From contig CAYMUB010000005.1 of the NCBI GenBank assembly GCA_964393545.1, forward strand, positions 1-18,879: 18,879 nucleotides of DNA. The letters are read 5' to 3'. Shown in pieces: positions 1-5,902 of the stretch. The notes under the pieces were generated by a model, which saw nothing but the letters and a program-made list of their open reading frames with translations, searched no databases and was not told the DNA's origin. Positions within the stretch are counted from its first letter, which is position 1. The number at the start of each line of letters is the position of its first letter. The stretch comes from CAYMUB01 sp964393545 (lineage in GTDB: Bacteria > Patescibacteriota > Microgenomatia > Daviesbacterales > UBA10151). The translations under genes were made by a program, and so were the position numbers.

Positions 1-2
1 GA

Positions 3-212
3 ATAGTTTCAGTCGCCACAAAAGAATATGCTCGACATGTGGATAAACTAAACAATGGACTTCCTAATAATTTAAAATTTGAGCGAGATTTTTTAGTTCT
101 ACCAAATCTTCCAAAACCTGAAACTTTGAGGGATATGTTAAATAATATGCCCTATGAAAAGCTCAAACCATATTTTACTAACCCGGATCCTGTTGAAGAA
201 ATACTGGATTAA
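3..212 (+). CDS. 3' end of an unknown protein gene, cut by the window edge
   Basis: An uninterrupted reading frame of 69 codons runs from the left edge to a TAA stop at 210-212. It has no start in the window and continues outside. The visible C-terminus is hydrophilic and mixed charged, contains the stretches FLVLPNLPKPETLRDML and PYEKLKPYFTNPDPVEEILD, and has no membrane segment. I do not recognise the family. It converges with the minus-strand gene at 254, leaving a 41-bp gap with a short stem (TCTCCC at 214-219 with GGGAGA at 240-245), which is too weak to call a terminator. The evidence for coding is an open frame with protein-like composition ending just before the convergent neighbour. 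Confidence 0.5.
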   Translation: MVSVATKEYARHVDKLNNGLPNNLKFERDFLVLPNLPKPETLRDMLNNMPYEKLKPYFTNPDPVEEILD

Positions 213-253
213 TCTCCCCGCGTATCATTAATTCTAGTTGGGAGAAATTTTGT

Positions 254-1264
254 TCAAATACCAAGTGCTGTTTCATCCATTGCCAAAGCTGCAGCAACCT
301 TCTCGAAATGACCTTCCTTGAGTAAATTTAAAGCAGATCTTCCGCCATATACCTCTAATTCAGTTTGTAAGTATCTTGAGACGCCCAAAGGTTTATACAT
401 AGTATGAAGCTGCTCTTCAATCTTTGCTAGCACTTCTGGGTTTGCGTTGTAAAAATCAAAATCTGAATAAGGTGAATACGGACTTCCACTAACTTTTTCA
501 ATAAGCTTATTTCCCTCCCCTTCAATATGTTCTTTAGCTTGCTCATCCGTCATCGCGTGAAATTCTCCTTGATCCCAAGAAGTCTTCGGCGAATCTTTAA
601 ATGGACTTTCGTCAGCAAGCCATCTAAGAGCTTTTAGGGGATCATTCGAATCTACTAGTATTTGTGCTAAAGAATCATGAACCCTTAAAACAGTTCCTCT
701 ATCTTTTGTCATTAATCTAGTGATCCATGGTCCAGCTAAAGAAGGTTTTCTGGATACAAAAAGCCAATAACCATACCTATCTACTTCCGGATCATTCGTT
801 GTTTCACCCAATAACTTGTCATCGGAAGTACTACTTTCTATAACAAAACCTGGTCCAGCTGTAACAATCCTATCTAAACGCCTGTATCGATATAAATCAT
901 ATCCTCCTACTGCTTTCCTTGTAGAATAGTTATCTATAGCAGTGACTTCATCACTGTTAATGTCTGAGTATACATCCTGGTGAACTGGATCATCATATTT
1001 TGAAATTTCAGTCTCAGGAGAATAACATAAAATCCACGATAAATGTTCGGGTGTAGTTTCATACAATTTTGCAAATCCAATAATCTCAGATCTGGGAACT
1101 TTTAGACCAAGTTCTCCTTTTAAATCTAATCTTAGTAATCCAGTCCTCCTACCTTCTTGTGGGAGATCCCAGGGTGCATAAAGAGCTGCAACACGTCTAT
1201 CAAAGGTTTTCCAAGTTCTTACTGCACCGACTTCTATAAGTCTTGTTGTCTTTGGTTTTTCCAT
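254..1264 (-). CDS. Hypothetical soluble protein, 336 aa
   Basis: The frame runs from ATG at 1264 to TGA at 254. The product is soluble, with no signal peptide and no membrane helix. It is rich in charged and aromatic residues; visible blocks include WLFVSRKPSLAGPWITRLM and the C-terminal YGGRSALNLLKEGHFEKVAA. I do not recognise a domain with confidence. The last ~60 residues (tight helices, then RSALNLLKEG) faintly recall the C-terminal region of antitoxin-like MbcA/Xre proteins, but this is speculative. The start is supported by a promoter with TTGACT, a 17-bp spacer and TAGAAT, ending 7 nt before the ATG, so the gene probably has its own leaderless transcript although it lies only 43 bp downstream of rho. 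Confidence 0.75.
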   Translation of the reverse strand: MEKPKTTRLIEVGAVRTWKTFDRRVAALYAPWDLPQEGRRTGLLRLDLKGELGLKVPRSEIIGFAKLYETTPEHLSWILCYSPETEISKYDDPVHQDVYSDINSDEVTAIDNYSTRKAVGGYDLYRYRRLDRIVTAGPGFVIESSTSDDKLLGETTNDPEVDRYGYWLFVSRKPSLAGPWITRLMTKDRGTVLRVHDSLAQILVDSNDPLKALRWLADESPFKDSPKTSWDQGEFHAMTDEQAKEHIEGEGNKLIEKVSGSPYSPYSDFDFYNANPEVLAKIEEQLHTMYKPLGVSRYLQTELEVYGGRSALNLLKEGHFEKVAAALAMDETALGI

Positions 1265-1271
1265 ATGCCGG

Positions 1272-1300
1272 ATTCTATCAGTAGATTTTTAGAAAGTCAA
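1272..1300 (-). promoter_or_regulatory. Predicted sigma-70-type promoter, leaderless geometry
   Basis: On the minus strand TTGACT (1300-1295) is followed by a 17-bp spacer and TAGAAT (1277-1272). Exactly 7 nt separate the -10 box from the ATG of the 336-aa gene, so transcription should begin at or next to the start codon. The promoter fits entirely in the 43-bp gap after rho. Confidence 0.6.
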
Positions 1301-1307
1301 GGTGTGA

Positions 1308-2717
1308 TTACTTAAAATCCTTAAGCGAAGCGAGGAATTCTTCGTTTGATTCTGTTTTTGCAAGCTGCATAAGAAACAAATCAGTCTGCTCATTTTCATT
1401 AAGAAGCCTTATCATCCTGTGCATTGTTGTCATCTTGTCATAAATTTCTTTAGTGAACATAAGCTGTTCCTGCCTTGTACCCGAAGATGCTATATCTATT
1501 GCGGGATAAATCCTTCTCTCGGCTAACCTTCTGTCAAGATGAAGTTCCATATTTCCGGTTCCCTTAAATTCTTCATATATAAGGTCATCCATTCTAGAAC
1601 CTGTATCAACTAATGCGGTTCCGATAATTGTAAGCGATCCTCCTTCTTCACAATTTCTAGCAGCCCCGAAAAAGTGCTTTGGCGGATAAAGCGCAACAGG
1701 ATCAAACCCGCCTGAAAGAGTTCTTCCCGAGGGAGGAACTGATAAATTATAAGCGCGCCCCAAACGGGTAATTGAGTCAAGCAAAATAACAACATCCTTG
1801 CCTTCTTCAACTAATCTTTTCGCACGCTCAAGTGCGACTTCTGCAGCCCTTGTCTGATTTTCTGCAGGTTCGTCGAAATTTGAGGCAATAACATCCCCTT
1901 TTATAGAACGGGATAAGTCCGTAACTTCCTCAGGCCTCTCGCCTACTAAAACAGCCATCAAAACAGCTTCCGGATGATTTTTGGCAATACCTGCGGCCAA
2001 ATCTTTTAATATAGTAGTCTTACCGGCTTTAGGAGGTGAAACAATAAGTCCTCTTTGCCCGAATCCGATAGGGGCCATAAGATCAATTACGCGCTGTGAT
2101 AGGGGAAGCTTGCCTGTCTCCAATACTAAATGCCTATTTGGATAAATTGCAGTTAAATCTTCAAACTTAACTCTTTTAGATTTTCCCGGCCTTCCCGAAG
2201 CTCCGTTTTCTGATACAAACGACTCCGCATCTTTTCCGTTAACTTTACTTACCTGAAGCAATCCGAAGTAGCGTTCATTTTCTTTTGGCTGGCGTGCGCC
2301 TCCTTCAACATGGTCGCCGGGACGGAGGTTAAATCTGCGGATTTGACTTGCACTAATATATACATCCATATCAGAAGGTATATATTTAGGTCTAAGAAAT
2401 CCATGCCCTTCAGGCATAACATCTAAATATCCTGAGACATCTTCCGTGGGAACATCACGCATTGCATCGGTTGAAGGCCTTCTGTAACCTCCGCTATAAC
2501 CTATCGATGAACCCTGATAGTATCCTCCGCCGTTCCCAATACCTTCCTGGTAGCGGGATTCCTGATAATTTTCAGGTGCAGGAGCTTCTTCTCTGGGGAT
2601 ACCGATTATCTGTTCTACATCAGCTTTCGGTTCTTCGGAGTTTATAGATTTTGGCCCGCCTGCATCAGCTGTGCCGGAAGCACTGCGGGCAGGTTTAAAT
2701 GAACGGGTATTTGCCAT
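1308..2717 (-). CDS. rho: Transcription termination factor Rho
   Basis: Rho is a hexameric RNA-dependent ATPase that translocates along nascent RNA and ends transcription. The 469-aa product carries the RNA-binding cold-shock-like domain (about 93-165, with GHGFLRP), Walker A SPPKAGKTT (227-235), catalytic-glutamate region GERPEEVTD (259-267), Walker B ILLDS (311-315), the Q-loop region around GGFDPVALYPPKHFFGAARN, and the C-terminal DIASSGTRQEQLM. It is longer than the ~419-aa E. coli protein. The extra N-terminal ~90 residues are low-complexity, with acidic and Gly/Tyr-rich segments (GNGGGYYQGSSIGYSGGY), in place of a recognisable Rho_N helical domain. A possible -10 TATAAT lies on the minus strand at 2757-2752 with no good -35. 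No clear Shine-Dalgarno is seen before the ATG. Confidence 0.97.
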   Translation of the reverse strand: MANTRSFKPARSASGTADAGGPKSINSEEPKADVEQIIGIPREEAPAPENYQESRYQEGIGNGGGYYQGSSIGYSGGYRRPSTDAMRDVPTEDVSGYLDVMPEGHGFLRPKYIPSDMDVYISASQIRRFNLRPGDHVEGGARQPKENERYFGLLQVSKVNGKDAESFVSENGASGRPGKSKRVKFEDLTAIYPNRHLVLETGKLPLSQRVIDLMAPIGFGQRGLIVSPPKAGKTTILKDLAAGIAKNHPEAVLMAVLVGERPEEVTDLSRSIKGDVIASNFDEPAENQTRAAEVALERAKRLVEEGKDVVILLDSITRLGRAYNLSVPPSGRTLSGGFDPVALYPPKHFFGAARNCEEGGSLTIIGTALVDTGSRMDDLIYEEFKGTGNMELHLDRRLAERRIYPAIDIASSGTRQEQLMFTKEIYDKMTTMHRMIRLLNENEQTDLFLMQLAKTESNEEFLASLKDFK

Positions 2718-2798
2718 AGTTTAGTAAATAGTTATAAATTCGTAGTTATTAATTATATGTTGGAAATCATGAAATCTAATCAGTCTGGAAATCGAAGG

Positions 2799-2820
2799 AA
2801 AAATTAATTCTAGATTAATT
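2799..2820 (-). terminator. Possible weak intrinsic terminator
   Basis: The inverted repeat AATTAAT / ATTAATT (7-bp arms, 5-nt loop, 2802-2820) is followed on the minus strand by a run of five T. It lies about 85 bp beyond the stop of the LPKTG surface-protein gene. The stem is all A/T, so it would be weak. A second small hairpin, CCCGA / TCGGG at about 2856-2870, lies between it and the stop but has no T tract. Confidence 0.3.
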
Positions 2821-2903
2821 GTATTTTATCTGAATCGGGCAATTCCTGTCAACCCCGAACTTATCGGGATCAACTCGGAAAAAAGGGATTACTTTCCTTA
2901 CAC

Positions 2904-3785
2904 TTATTTTCCAAGCTCTCTTTGTGTCCAAATAGAATTTGCGCTAGCTTCATCAGATTTTCTGCCGAATTTTTTAAGTCCTGCACCTGCCGGTAAAAGT
3001 GAGGCAAATGCCCATCCTGCCAAAGGCAAACCTGTTTTAGGTAATTCTTTAAAATCACCTTTTGTTTGCATAACAACCTGCGGAGTAGATTGTACGACTT
3101 TAACTTCTCTAACTATTTCTTGAGCAGGATTATTTACTGTTACGTTAACAGCACTTGAGCTGGAAGAAGAACTTGAACTTGATCCGCCTGCTGCTATTAC
3201 TGTCTGGTTTACTGTCTGGTTTTGATTGTTATTTTGAGTCTGGGTTTGTGTTTGTTCCTGGTTTTGGGCTACACAAACTATAACGGAATTAATAACTTTT
3301 TGAATCTTGCCTACAGGACACTGTACCGAAGGCACAGGTGTAGGGGTAGGGTGCGGAGTTTTACTTGGCTGCGGAGTTGGAGTCGGAGTTGGAGTTGGTG
3401 TAGGAGTTGGTGTAGGTGTTGGTGTTGGGGTTGGGGTTGGTGTTGGGGTTGGGGTTGGAGTCGGCTGAGGTGTAGCTTCATTGGAAGGGTTGTCCTGCGA
3501 ATTGTTTTGATTTGAACCGTTCTCCTGGTTACTATTATCAGAAAAATCAGTATTATTATCACATCCACCACAACCATTATCTCCCTGGTTACCTCCGCCA
3601 TCAGCCCCACCATCAGAGTCTTCAGCACTAACTAAAGAAGGACCTCTCTCAAAAAGATCACCTTTAGATACGGCATAAACTCCTATTGATAAGACGAATA
3701 AAACAAGTCCTAGCATAAACAACCTGGAGGTCTTTTGTAAAAGTTTTAATGTTAAAATTTTATTATTATTCATATTTATATTCAT
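2904..3785 (-). CDS. Surface protein with Thr-Pro stalk and LPKTG sortase signal
   Basis: The 293-aa product has an N-terminal hydrophobic export segment (about 22-39), a Gly/Asp/Asn-rich low-complexity region with a GCGGC pair, a long (TP)n stalk (about 108-150), a small cysteine-containing patch (VQCPVGKIQKVINSVIVCVA), a Gln/Thr/Asn-rich stretch, a run of ten Ser, and the C-terminal order LPKTG (248-252), hydrophobic segment (253-270), KKFGRK. That order is the classical sortase sorting signal, so the protein is predicted to be exported and covalently attached or membrane-held at the cell surface. An unusual ~18-residue tail follows the basic cluster. It lies 14 bp after the secreted four-cysteine protein gene, so the two are probably co-transcribed. 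An in-frame ATG at 3773 is an alternative start; neither has a clear Shine-Dalgarno. Confidence 0.8.
   Translation of the reverse strand: MNINMNNNKILTLKLLQKTSRLFMLGLVLFVLSIGVYAVSKGDLFERGPSLVSAEDSDGGADGGGNQGDNGCGGCDNNTDFSDNSNQENGSNQNNSQDNPSNEATPQPTPTPTPTPTPTPTPTPTPTPTPTPTPTPTPQPSKTPHPTPTPVPSVQCPVGKIQKVINSVIVCVAQNQEQTQTQTQNNNQNQTVNQTVIAAGGSSSSSSSSSSAVNVTVNNPAQEIVREVKVVQSTPQVVMQTKGDFKELPKTGLPLAGWAFASLLPAGAGLKKFGRKSDEASANSIWTQRELGK
3372..3464. repeat. Coding microsatellite for the (Thr-Pro)n stalk
   Basis: On the plus strand degenerate 6-bp units (GGNGTN type) run for about 93 bp; read on the minus strand they encode alternating Thr and Pro. Codon wobble varies from unit to unit. Copy number is likely to vary in frame between strains by slippage, changing the stalk length. 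Confidence 0.8.
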
Positions 3786-3799
3786 AAGTTTTTTGTCAA

Positions 3800-4687
3800 T
3801 TATCTAAGATCGGATGTCCAAACTGCAGATCTAGGTGCACCCTGTGGCATTGCCATCTCTTCAGGACGGTATCTTAATCCAAGATTGGATAATTGATCTC
3901 TTGTTTTTGGAGTTGCAATATAATAATCAGCTTCTGTTGGTTCTACCCCCACAGGGCACAACCAAGCACAACCTTCCCAAACACCAGGCTTTTTAGAGAC
4001 TTGATCAAAAATAATTCTATTGAATCCTGGATCCATCCATCTAAATTGAAACCTGATTAGTGGAAGTGGCTTTTTCTGACCATCAAGCTTATCAATTCCA
4101 TCTTCCCAATCTTCCACCGAGCCTCTAACGCCTACTGTCACAAAAGGCTGTTCAGTTTCTATATCAACTGCCGTACCATTTCCACCTTCGTAGGCTATTA
4201 ATCTTCTTCTGGTTGCTATCTTATTCTTAGGATCTGGAGAATAAATCTTTTGTTCTGCACCCCAAAACTGAATTTCTATAAAACGATGATCTTTTACCGT
4301 AGACACCGGTCTCTCACCAAGCCTATATTTACCCTCTTCATTTAAATCTTCAAAATGGAAACCGAACATTCTTAATTTTCCGCGTCTATCATCAGGACAG
4401 ACCCCATTTCCGGTTGGCTGGCCTAATTCTGGGTGACAATGCGCTAAAACTTCTTTTGTATTTCCTGTCAAAACTCTGTTTAATATATTAGTTGCTCTTG
4501 AAATTATAGGGGTTGCTTCCGTATCTTGTATCTCTTGACCTACAGATCCTGAATCACTACCACCCTGGTCACCATTATCGTAAGCTTTCACAATAGCTAA
4601 GCCTGCTACAGTTCCTAAAATTCTTCCAACCGCACTACGTCTTGAAATAGGTATTAATTCAGTACTTTGTGTAGTTCTTCTATCCAT
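3800..4687 (-). CDS. Exported hypothetical protein with twin-Arg-like signal, four Cys
   Basis: The 295-aa product begins with a basic stretch and the hydrophobic segment SRRSAVGRILGTVAGLAIV (15-33). SRRSAVG resembles a twin-arginine (Tat) motif, and the RR pair before the core is clear, but a Sec signal or membrane anchor is equally possible. The mature part is soluble, rich in aromatic and charged residues, with four cysteines (84, 97, 240, 244) arranged as HCH, VCPDD and GCAWLCP, suggesting disulfides or a metal site. I do not recognise a family. It is first in a probable two-gene unit with the LPKTG protein (14-bp gap) and has a good promoter (4735-4763). Confidence 0.75.
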   Translation of the reverse strand: MDRRTTQSTELIPISRRSAVGRILGTVAGLAIVKAYDNGDQGGSDSGSVGQEIQDTEATPIISRATNILNRVLTGNTKEVLAHCHPELGQPTGNGVCPDDRRGKLRMFGFHFEDLNEEGKYRLGERPVSTVKDHRFIEIQFWGAEQKIYSPDPKNKIATRRRLIAYEGGNGTAVDIETEQPFVTVGVRGSVEDWEDGIDKLDGQKKPLPLIRFQFRWMDPGFNRIIFDQVSKKPGVWEGCAWLCPVGVEPTEADYYIATPKTRDQLSNLGLRYRPEEMAMPQGAPRSAVWTSDLR

Positions 4688-4734
4688 ATATTTTCTAAGA
4701 GGTAAATTACCGCTTGGTTAATTTATTATAGAGA

Positions 4735-4763
4735 ATTTTACTATGGGAAACTAAATTTGTCAA
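4735..4763 (-). promoter_or_regulatory. Predicted promoter of the exported/surface protein pair
   Basis: On the minus strand TTGACA (4763-4758), a 17-bp spacer and TAAAAT (4740-4735) make a near-consensus promoter. The leader to the ATG at 4687 would be about 40 nt, with no obvious Shine-Dalgarno. Confidence 0.65.
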
Positions 4764-4864
4764 GACCCTGCTCGAAATCAAACTAACATACATATTATAT
4801 GGGTCTTCGTTGCGCGATTGATAATTTTCCTAATTTTGCTACAGGATATCTATTGAGTAAATTT

Positions 4865-4873
4865 TGTGGATAA
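4865..4873 (-). promoter_or_regulatory. DnaA-box match (TTATCCACA)
   Basis: TGTGGATAA on the plus strand is an exact match to the consensus TTATNCACA on the minus strand. Another near match, TGTGGAAAA, starts about 21 bp further on. Confidence 0.45.
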
Positions 4874-4920
4874 GTAGGCAGGCGTTGTGGAAAACATAAG
4901 TCTTAAATGAAGCCGGGCTC

Positions 4921-4977
4921 ATTGCTTCATTGTTATTTGCGCTTATTAACAATGGAACAATGTAACAATCGAGCAAT
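4921..4977. repeat. Nested inverted repeat
   Basis: The outer arms ATTGCT (4921-4926) and AGCAAT (4972-4977) enclose the inner arms CATTGTTA (4928-4935) and TAACAATG (4947-4954), with an 11-nt loop. There is no T tract on either side, so it is not a standard terminator. Confidence 0.4.
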
Positions 4978-5117
4978 TACTCTCAAAGAAAAATGGTAAC
5001 AGCCTTGATTGGAGACTTGACCCTGCCCATTAGAGAACGATGTTCCCGCAAGAATTTGTGAAAGTTATAAACTCTATTGGAGACTAGTCCCTGCCCTAGA
5101 CTAATCCCCAGCACAGT

Positions 5118-5210
5118 CTACAACACAACCTCAAACAAATTCTTCTTCAAATCCCCAATACCAACCACTAGCGTAAACCGGTAAATAACAATTGATACTA
5201 AAGAACTCAT
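5118..5210 (-). CDS. Very short ORF, 30 aa, doubtful
   Basis: ATG at 5210 to TAG at 5118 encodes a 30-residue peptide with a hydrophobic middle (SIVIYRFTLVVGIGD) ending KKNLFEVVL. The composition is protein-like, but there is no ribosome-binding site and no clear promoter. It may be the remnant C-terminus of a lost gene or chance. Confidence 0.18.
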   Translation of the reverse strand: MSSLVSIVIYRFTLVVGIGDLKKNLFEVVL

Positions 5211-5261
5211 TATTTACCCAACTAATATATTTAAATGTTAATTTAGCCTTAAAATGACCTC

Positions 5262-5290
5262 TTGACAAGTACTCCAGAATATGAAATTCT
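5262..5290 (+). promoter_or_regulatory. Predicted promoter of the small-RNA candidate
   Basis: TTGACA (5262-5267), a 17-bp spacer and AATTCT (5285-5290) preceded by TG at 5282-5283 form a promoter with an extended -10. The -10 hexamer matches the consensus only at A2, T3 and T6. The layout TTGACA-N12-TATGA-NA-Y-TCT also occurs at the minus-strand promoter at 5711-5739. Confidence 0.45.
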
Positions 5291-5296
5291 AGATAA

Positions 5297-5391
5297 ATGA
5301 TGATAACTTCTAACTGCTCTTGAAGTTATCATTGTAATAATTTAAAAGGGCATTGCTATTCGAGTCCGTCTGCGGTAGTAATGCTCTTTTT
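5297..5391 (+). ncRNA. Candidate small structured RNA
   Basis: Between a predicted promoter and a strong intrinsic terminator lie about 95 nt with no ORF. The first element is an 11-bp perfect hairpin (ATGATAACTTC, 5300-5310, with GAAGTTATCAT, 5322-5332, 11-nt loop). After a short AT-rich linker comes the terminator hairpin. No protein gene lies upstream on this strand for kilobases, so the terminator must serve an RNA that starts here. I do not recognise a known RNA family. The call rests on promoter, structure and terminator only. Confidence 0.45.
5348..5391 (+). terminator. Intrinsic terminator 1
   Basis: A 13-bp stem (GGGCATTGCTATT, 5348-5360, with GGTAGTAATGCTC, 5374-5386, including four G-T pairs) and a 13-nt loop is followed by TTTTT (5387-5391). 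Confidence 0.7.
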
Positions 5392-5420
5392 CTTGTCTAA
5401 AATACAATTAACTCATTTGT

Positions 5421-5454
5421 AGAGCATGCGATCTTCGATCTGAATGCTCTTTTT
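5421..5454 (+). terminator. Intrinsic terminator 2
   Basis: AGAGCAT (5421-5427) pairs with ATGCTCT (5444-5450), an inner GATC-TTC-GATC stem closes the loop, and TTTT follows. Its 3' half and downstream flank repeat those of terminator 1 exactly over 22 bp (5380-5401 and 5443-5464), so the two are tandem, partly duplicated terminators. Confidence 0.65.
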
Positions 5455-5477
5455 CTTGTCTAAATTTACTTCATTAC

Positions 5478-5510
5478 TTTAAGTGACTTAAATTTCTTAA
5501 GTAACTTAAA
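5478..5510. repeat. Two tandem dyads TTAAGTNACTTAA
   Basis: TTAAGTGACTTAA (5479-5491) and TTAAGTAACTTAA (5497-5509) are near-identical palindromes with centres 18 bp apart. They resemble paired operator half-sites. They lie between the plus-strand terminators and the minus-strand terminator of the 49-aa ORF, so no promoter they would control is obvious. Confidence 0.45.
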
Positions 5511-5544
5511 ATAATCATCAGGCCGTCTGCTTCCTGATGATTAT
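5511..5544 (-). terminator. Intrinsic terminator of the 49-aa ORF
   Basis: A perfect 12-bp stem (ATAATCATCAGG, 5511-5522, with CCTGATGATTAT, 5533-5544) with a 10-nt loop is followed on the minus strand by TTT. The stem begins at the stop codon of the small ORF. Confidence 0.6.
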
Positions 5545-5690
5545 CCTCTCGCCATTAAAATAAGTCCCTGACCTTTTTGCTCCAGAATCTTCCTCACCTG
5601 GGTCACCACCTGCTCATCCCGGCCGTTATTTAACCTGTATTGGTTGTCTCTTCGTTTTCTTAAATCTTTTTTAATACCAAAATTGAACAT
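5541..5690 (-). CDS. Small basic protein, 49 aa, unknown
   Basis: ATG at 5690 to TAA at 5541 encodes MFNFGIKKDLRKRRDNQYRL followed by NNGRDEQVVTQVRKILEQKG and QGLILMARG. It is strongly basic near the N-terminus, with a likely amphipathic helix (QVVTQVRKILEQ) and a short hydrophobic end. I do not recognise a family. Support for a real gene comes from a consensus -35 and extended -10 upstream, and a strong terminator that starts at the stop codon. No Shine-Dalgarno is seen in the ~14-nt leader. It could be a small nucleic-acid-binding or regulatory protein, but no function is shown. Confidence 0.5.
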   Translation of the reverse strand: MFNFGIKKDLRKRRDNQYRLNNGRDEQVVTQVRKILEQKGQGLILMARG

Positions 5691-5710
5691 AAGTTTTTGT
5701 ATTCCAATCG

Positions 5711-5739
5711 AGAGTATCATAGAGAAAACTATTTGTCAA
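5711..5739 (-). promoter_or_regulatory. Predicted promoter of the 49-aa ORF
   Basis: On the minus strand TTGACA (5739-5734), a 17-bp spacer and TACTCT (5716-5711) preceded by TGA form an extended -10 promoter. The 12-mer AGAGTATCATAG (plus strand), which covers the -10 region, recurs exactly at 5787-5798. The perfect palindrome CCCTATAGGG (5750-5759) sits just upstream of the -35 and may be a regulator site. Confidence 0.5.
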
Positions 5740-5852
5740 TACTTTAAAACCCTATAGGGAAATATCGAGTAAAAAACCTATACCCTAGAGTATCATAGCC
5801 CGGCTTAAACTATAGATTAGACTGACCTAATAGGATAATCTGACACAAAAGG

Positions 5853-5883
5853 TTATTCACAATTACAAAGATGTTGTGGATAA
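5853..5883. promoter_or_regulatory. Two DnaA-box matches in inverted orientation
   Basis: TTATTCACA (5853-5861) and TGTGGATAA (5875-5883) each match TTATNCACA exactly, in opposite directions, 13 bp apart. Together they form an imperfect inverted repeat, TTATTCACAA / TTGTGGATAA. The surrounding sequence is AT-rich and non-coding. Confidence 0.45.
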
Positions 5884-5902
5884 GTTTTGGTAGGAGCCGG
5901 AT

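Larger units (their letters stand above)
4764..5261. other. Gene-poor interval with inverted and direct repeats
   Basis: No convincing protein gene is visible. Nested inverted repeats occur at 4921-4977 (outer ATTGCT / AGCAAT, inner CATTGTTA / TAACAATG). Two imperfect 21-bp direct repeats of the form ATTGGAGACTNGNCCCTGCC lie at 5008-5028 and 5076-5096, with two mismatches. One DnaA-box match is at 4865-4873. A 30-codon minus-strand ORF (5118-5210) is annotated separately at low confidence. Confidence 0.5.

Noticed and set aside
38..46. DnaA-box match TGTGGATAA
   Set aside because: A single match inside a coding frame with no neighbours; kept out of the DnaA-box argument.
3222..3515. Open frame on the plus strand across the Thr-Pro repeat, rich in Trp, Arg and Cys
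   Set aside because: It is the antisense reading of a 6-bp microsatellite; the LPKTG protein on the minus strand explains the sequence.
3311..3628. His/Gln/Leu-rich frame on the minus strand in the same repeat
   Set aside because: A frame-shifted reading of the Thr-Pro repeat with no domain or start signal.
5355..5378. TTCGAGTCC, like a tRNA T-loop
   Set aside because: No pairing T-stem, anticodon arm or acceptor stem can be drawn; it is the loop of an intrinsic terminator.
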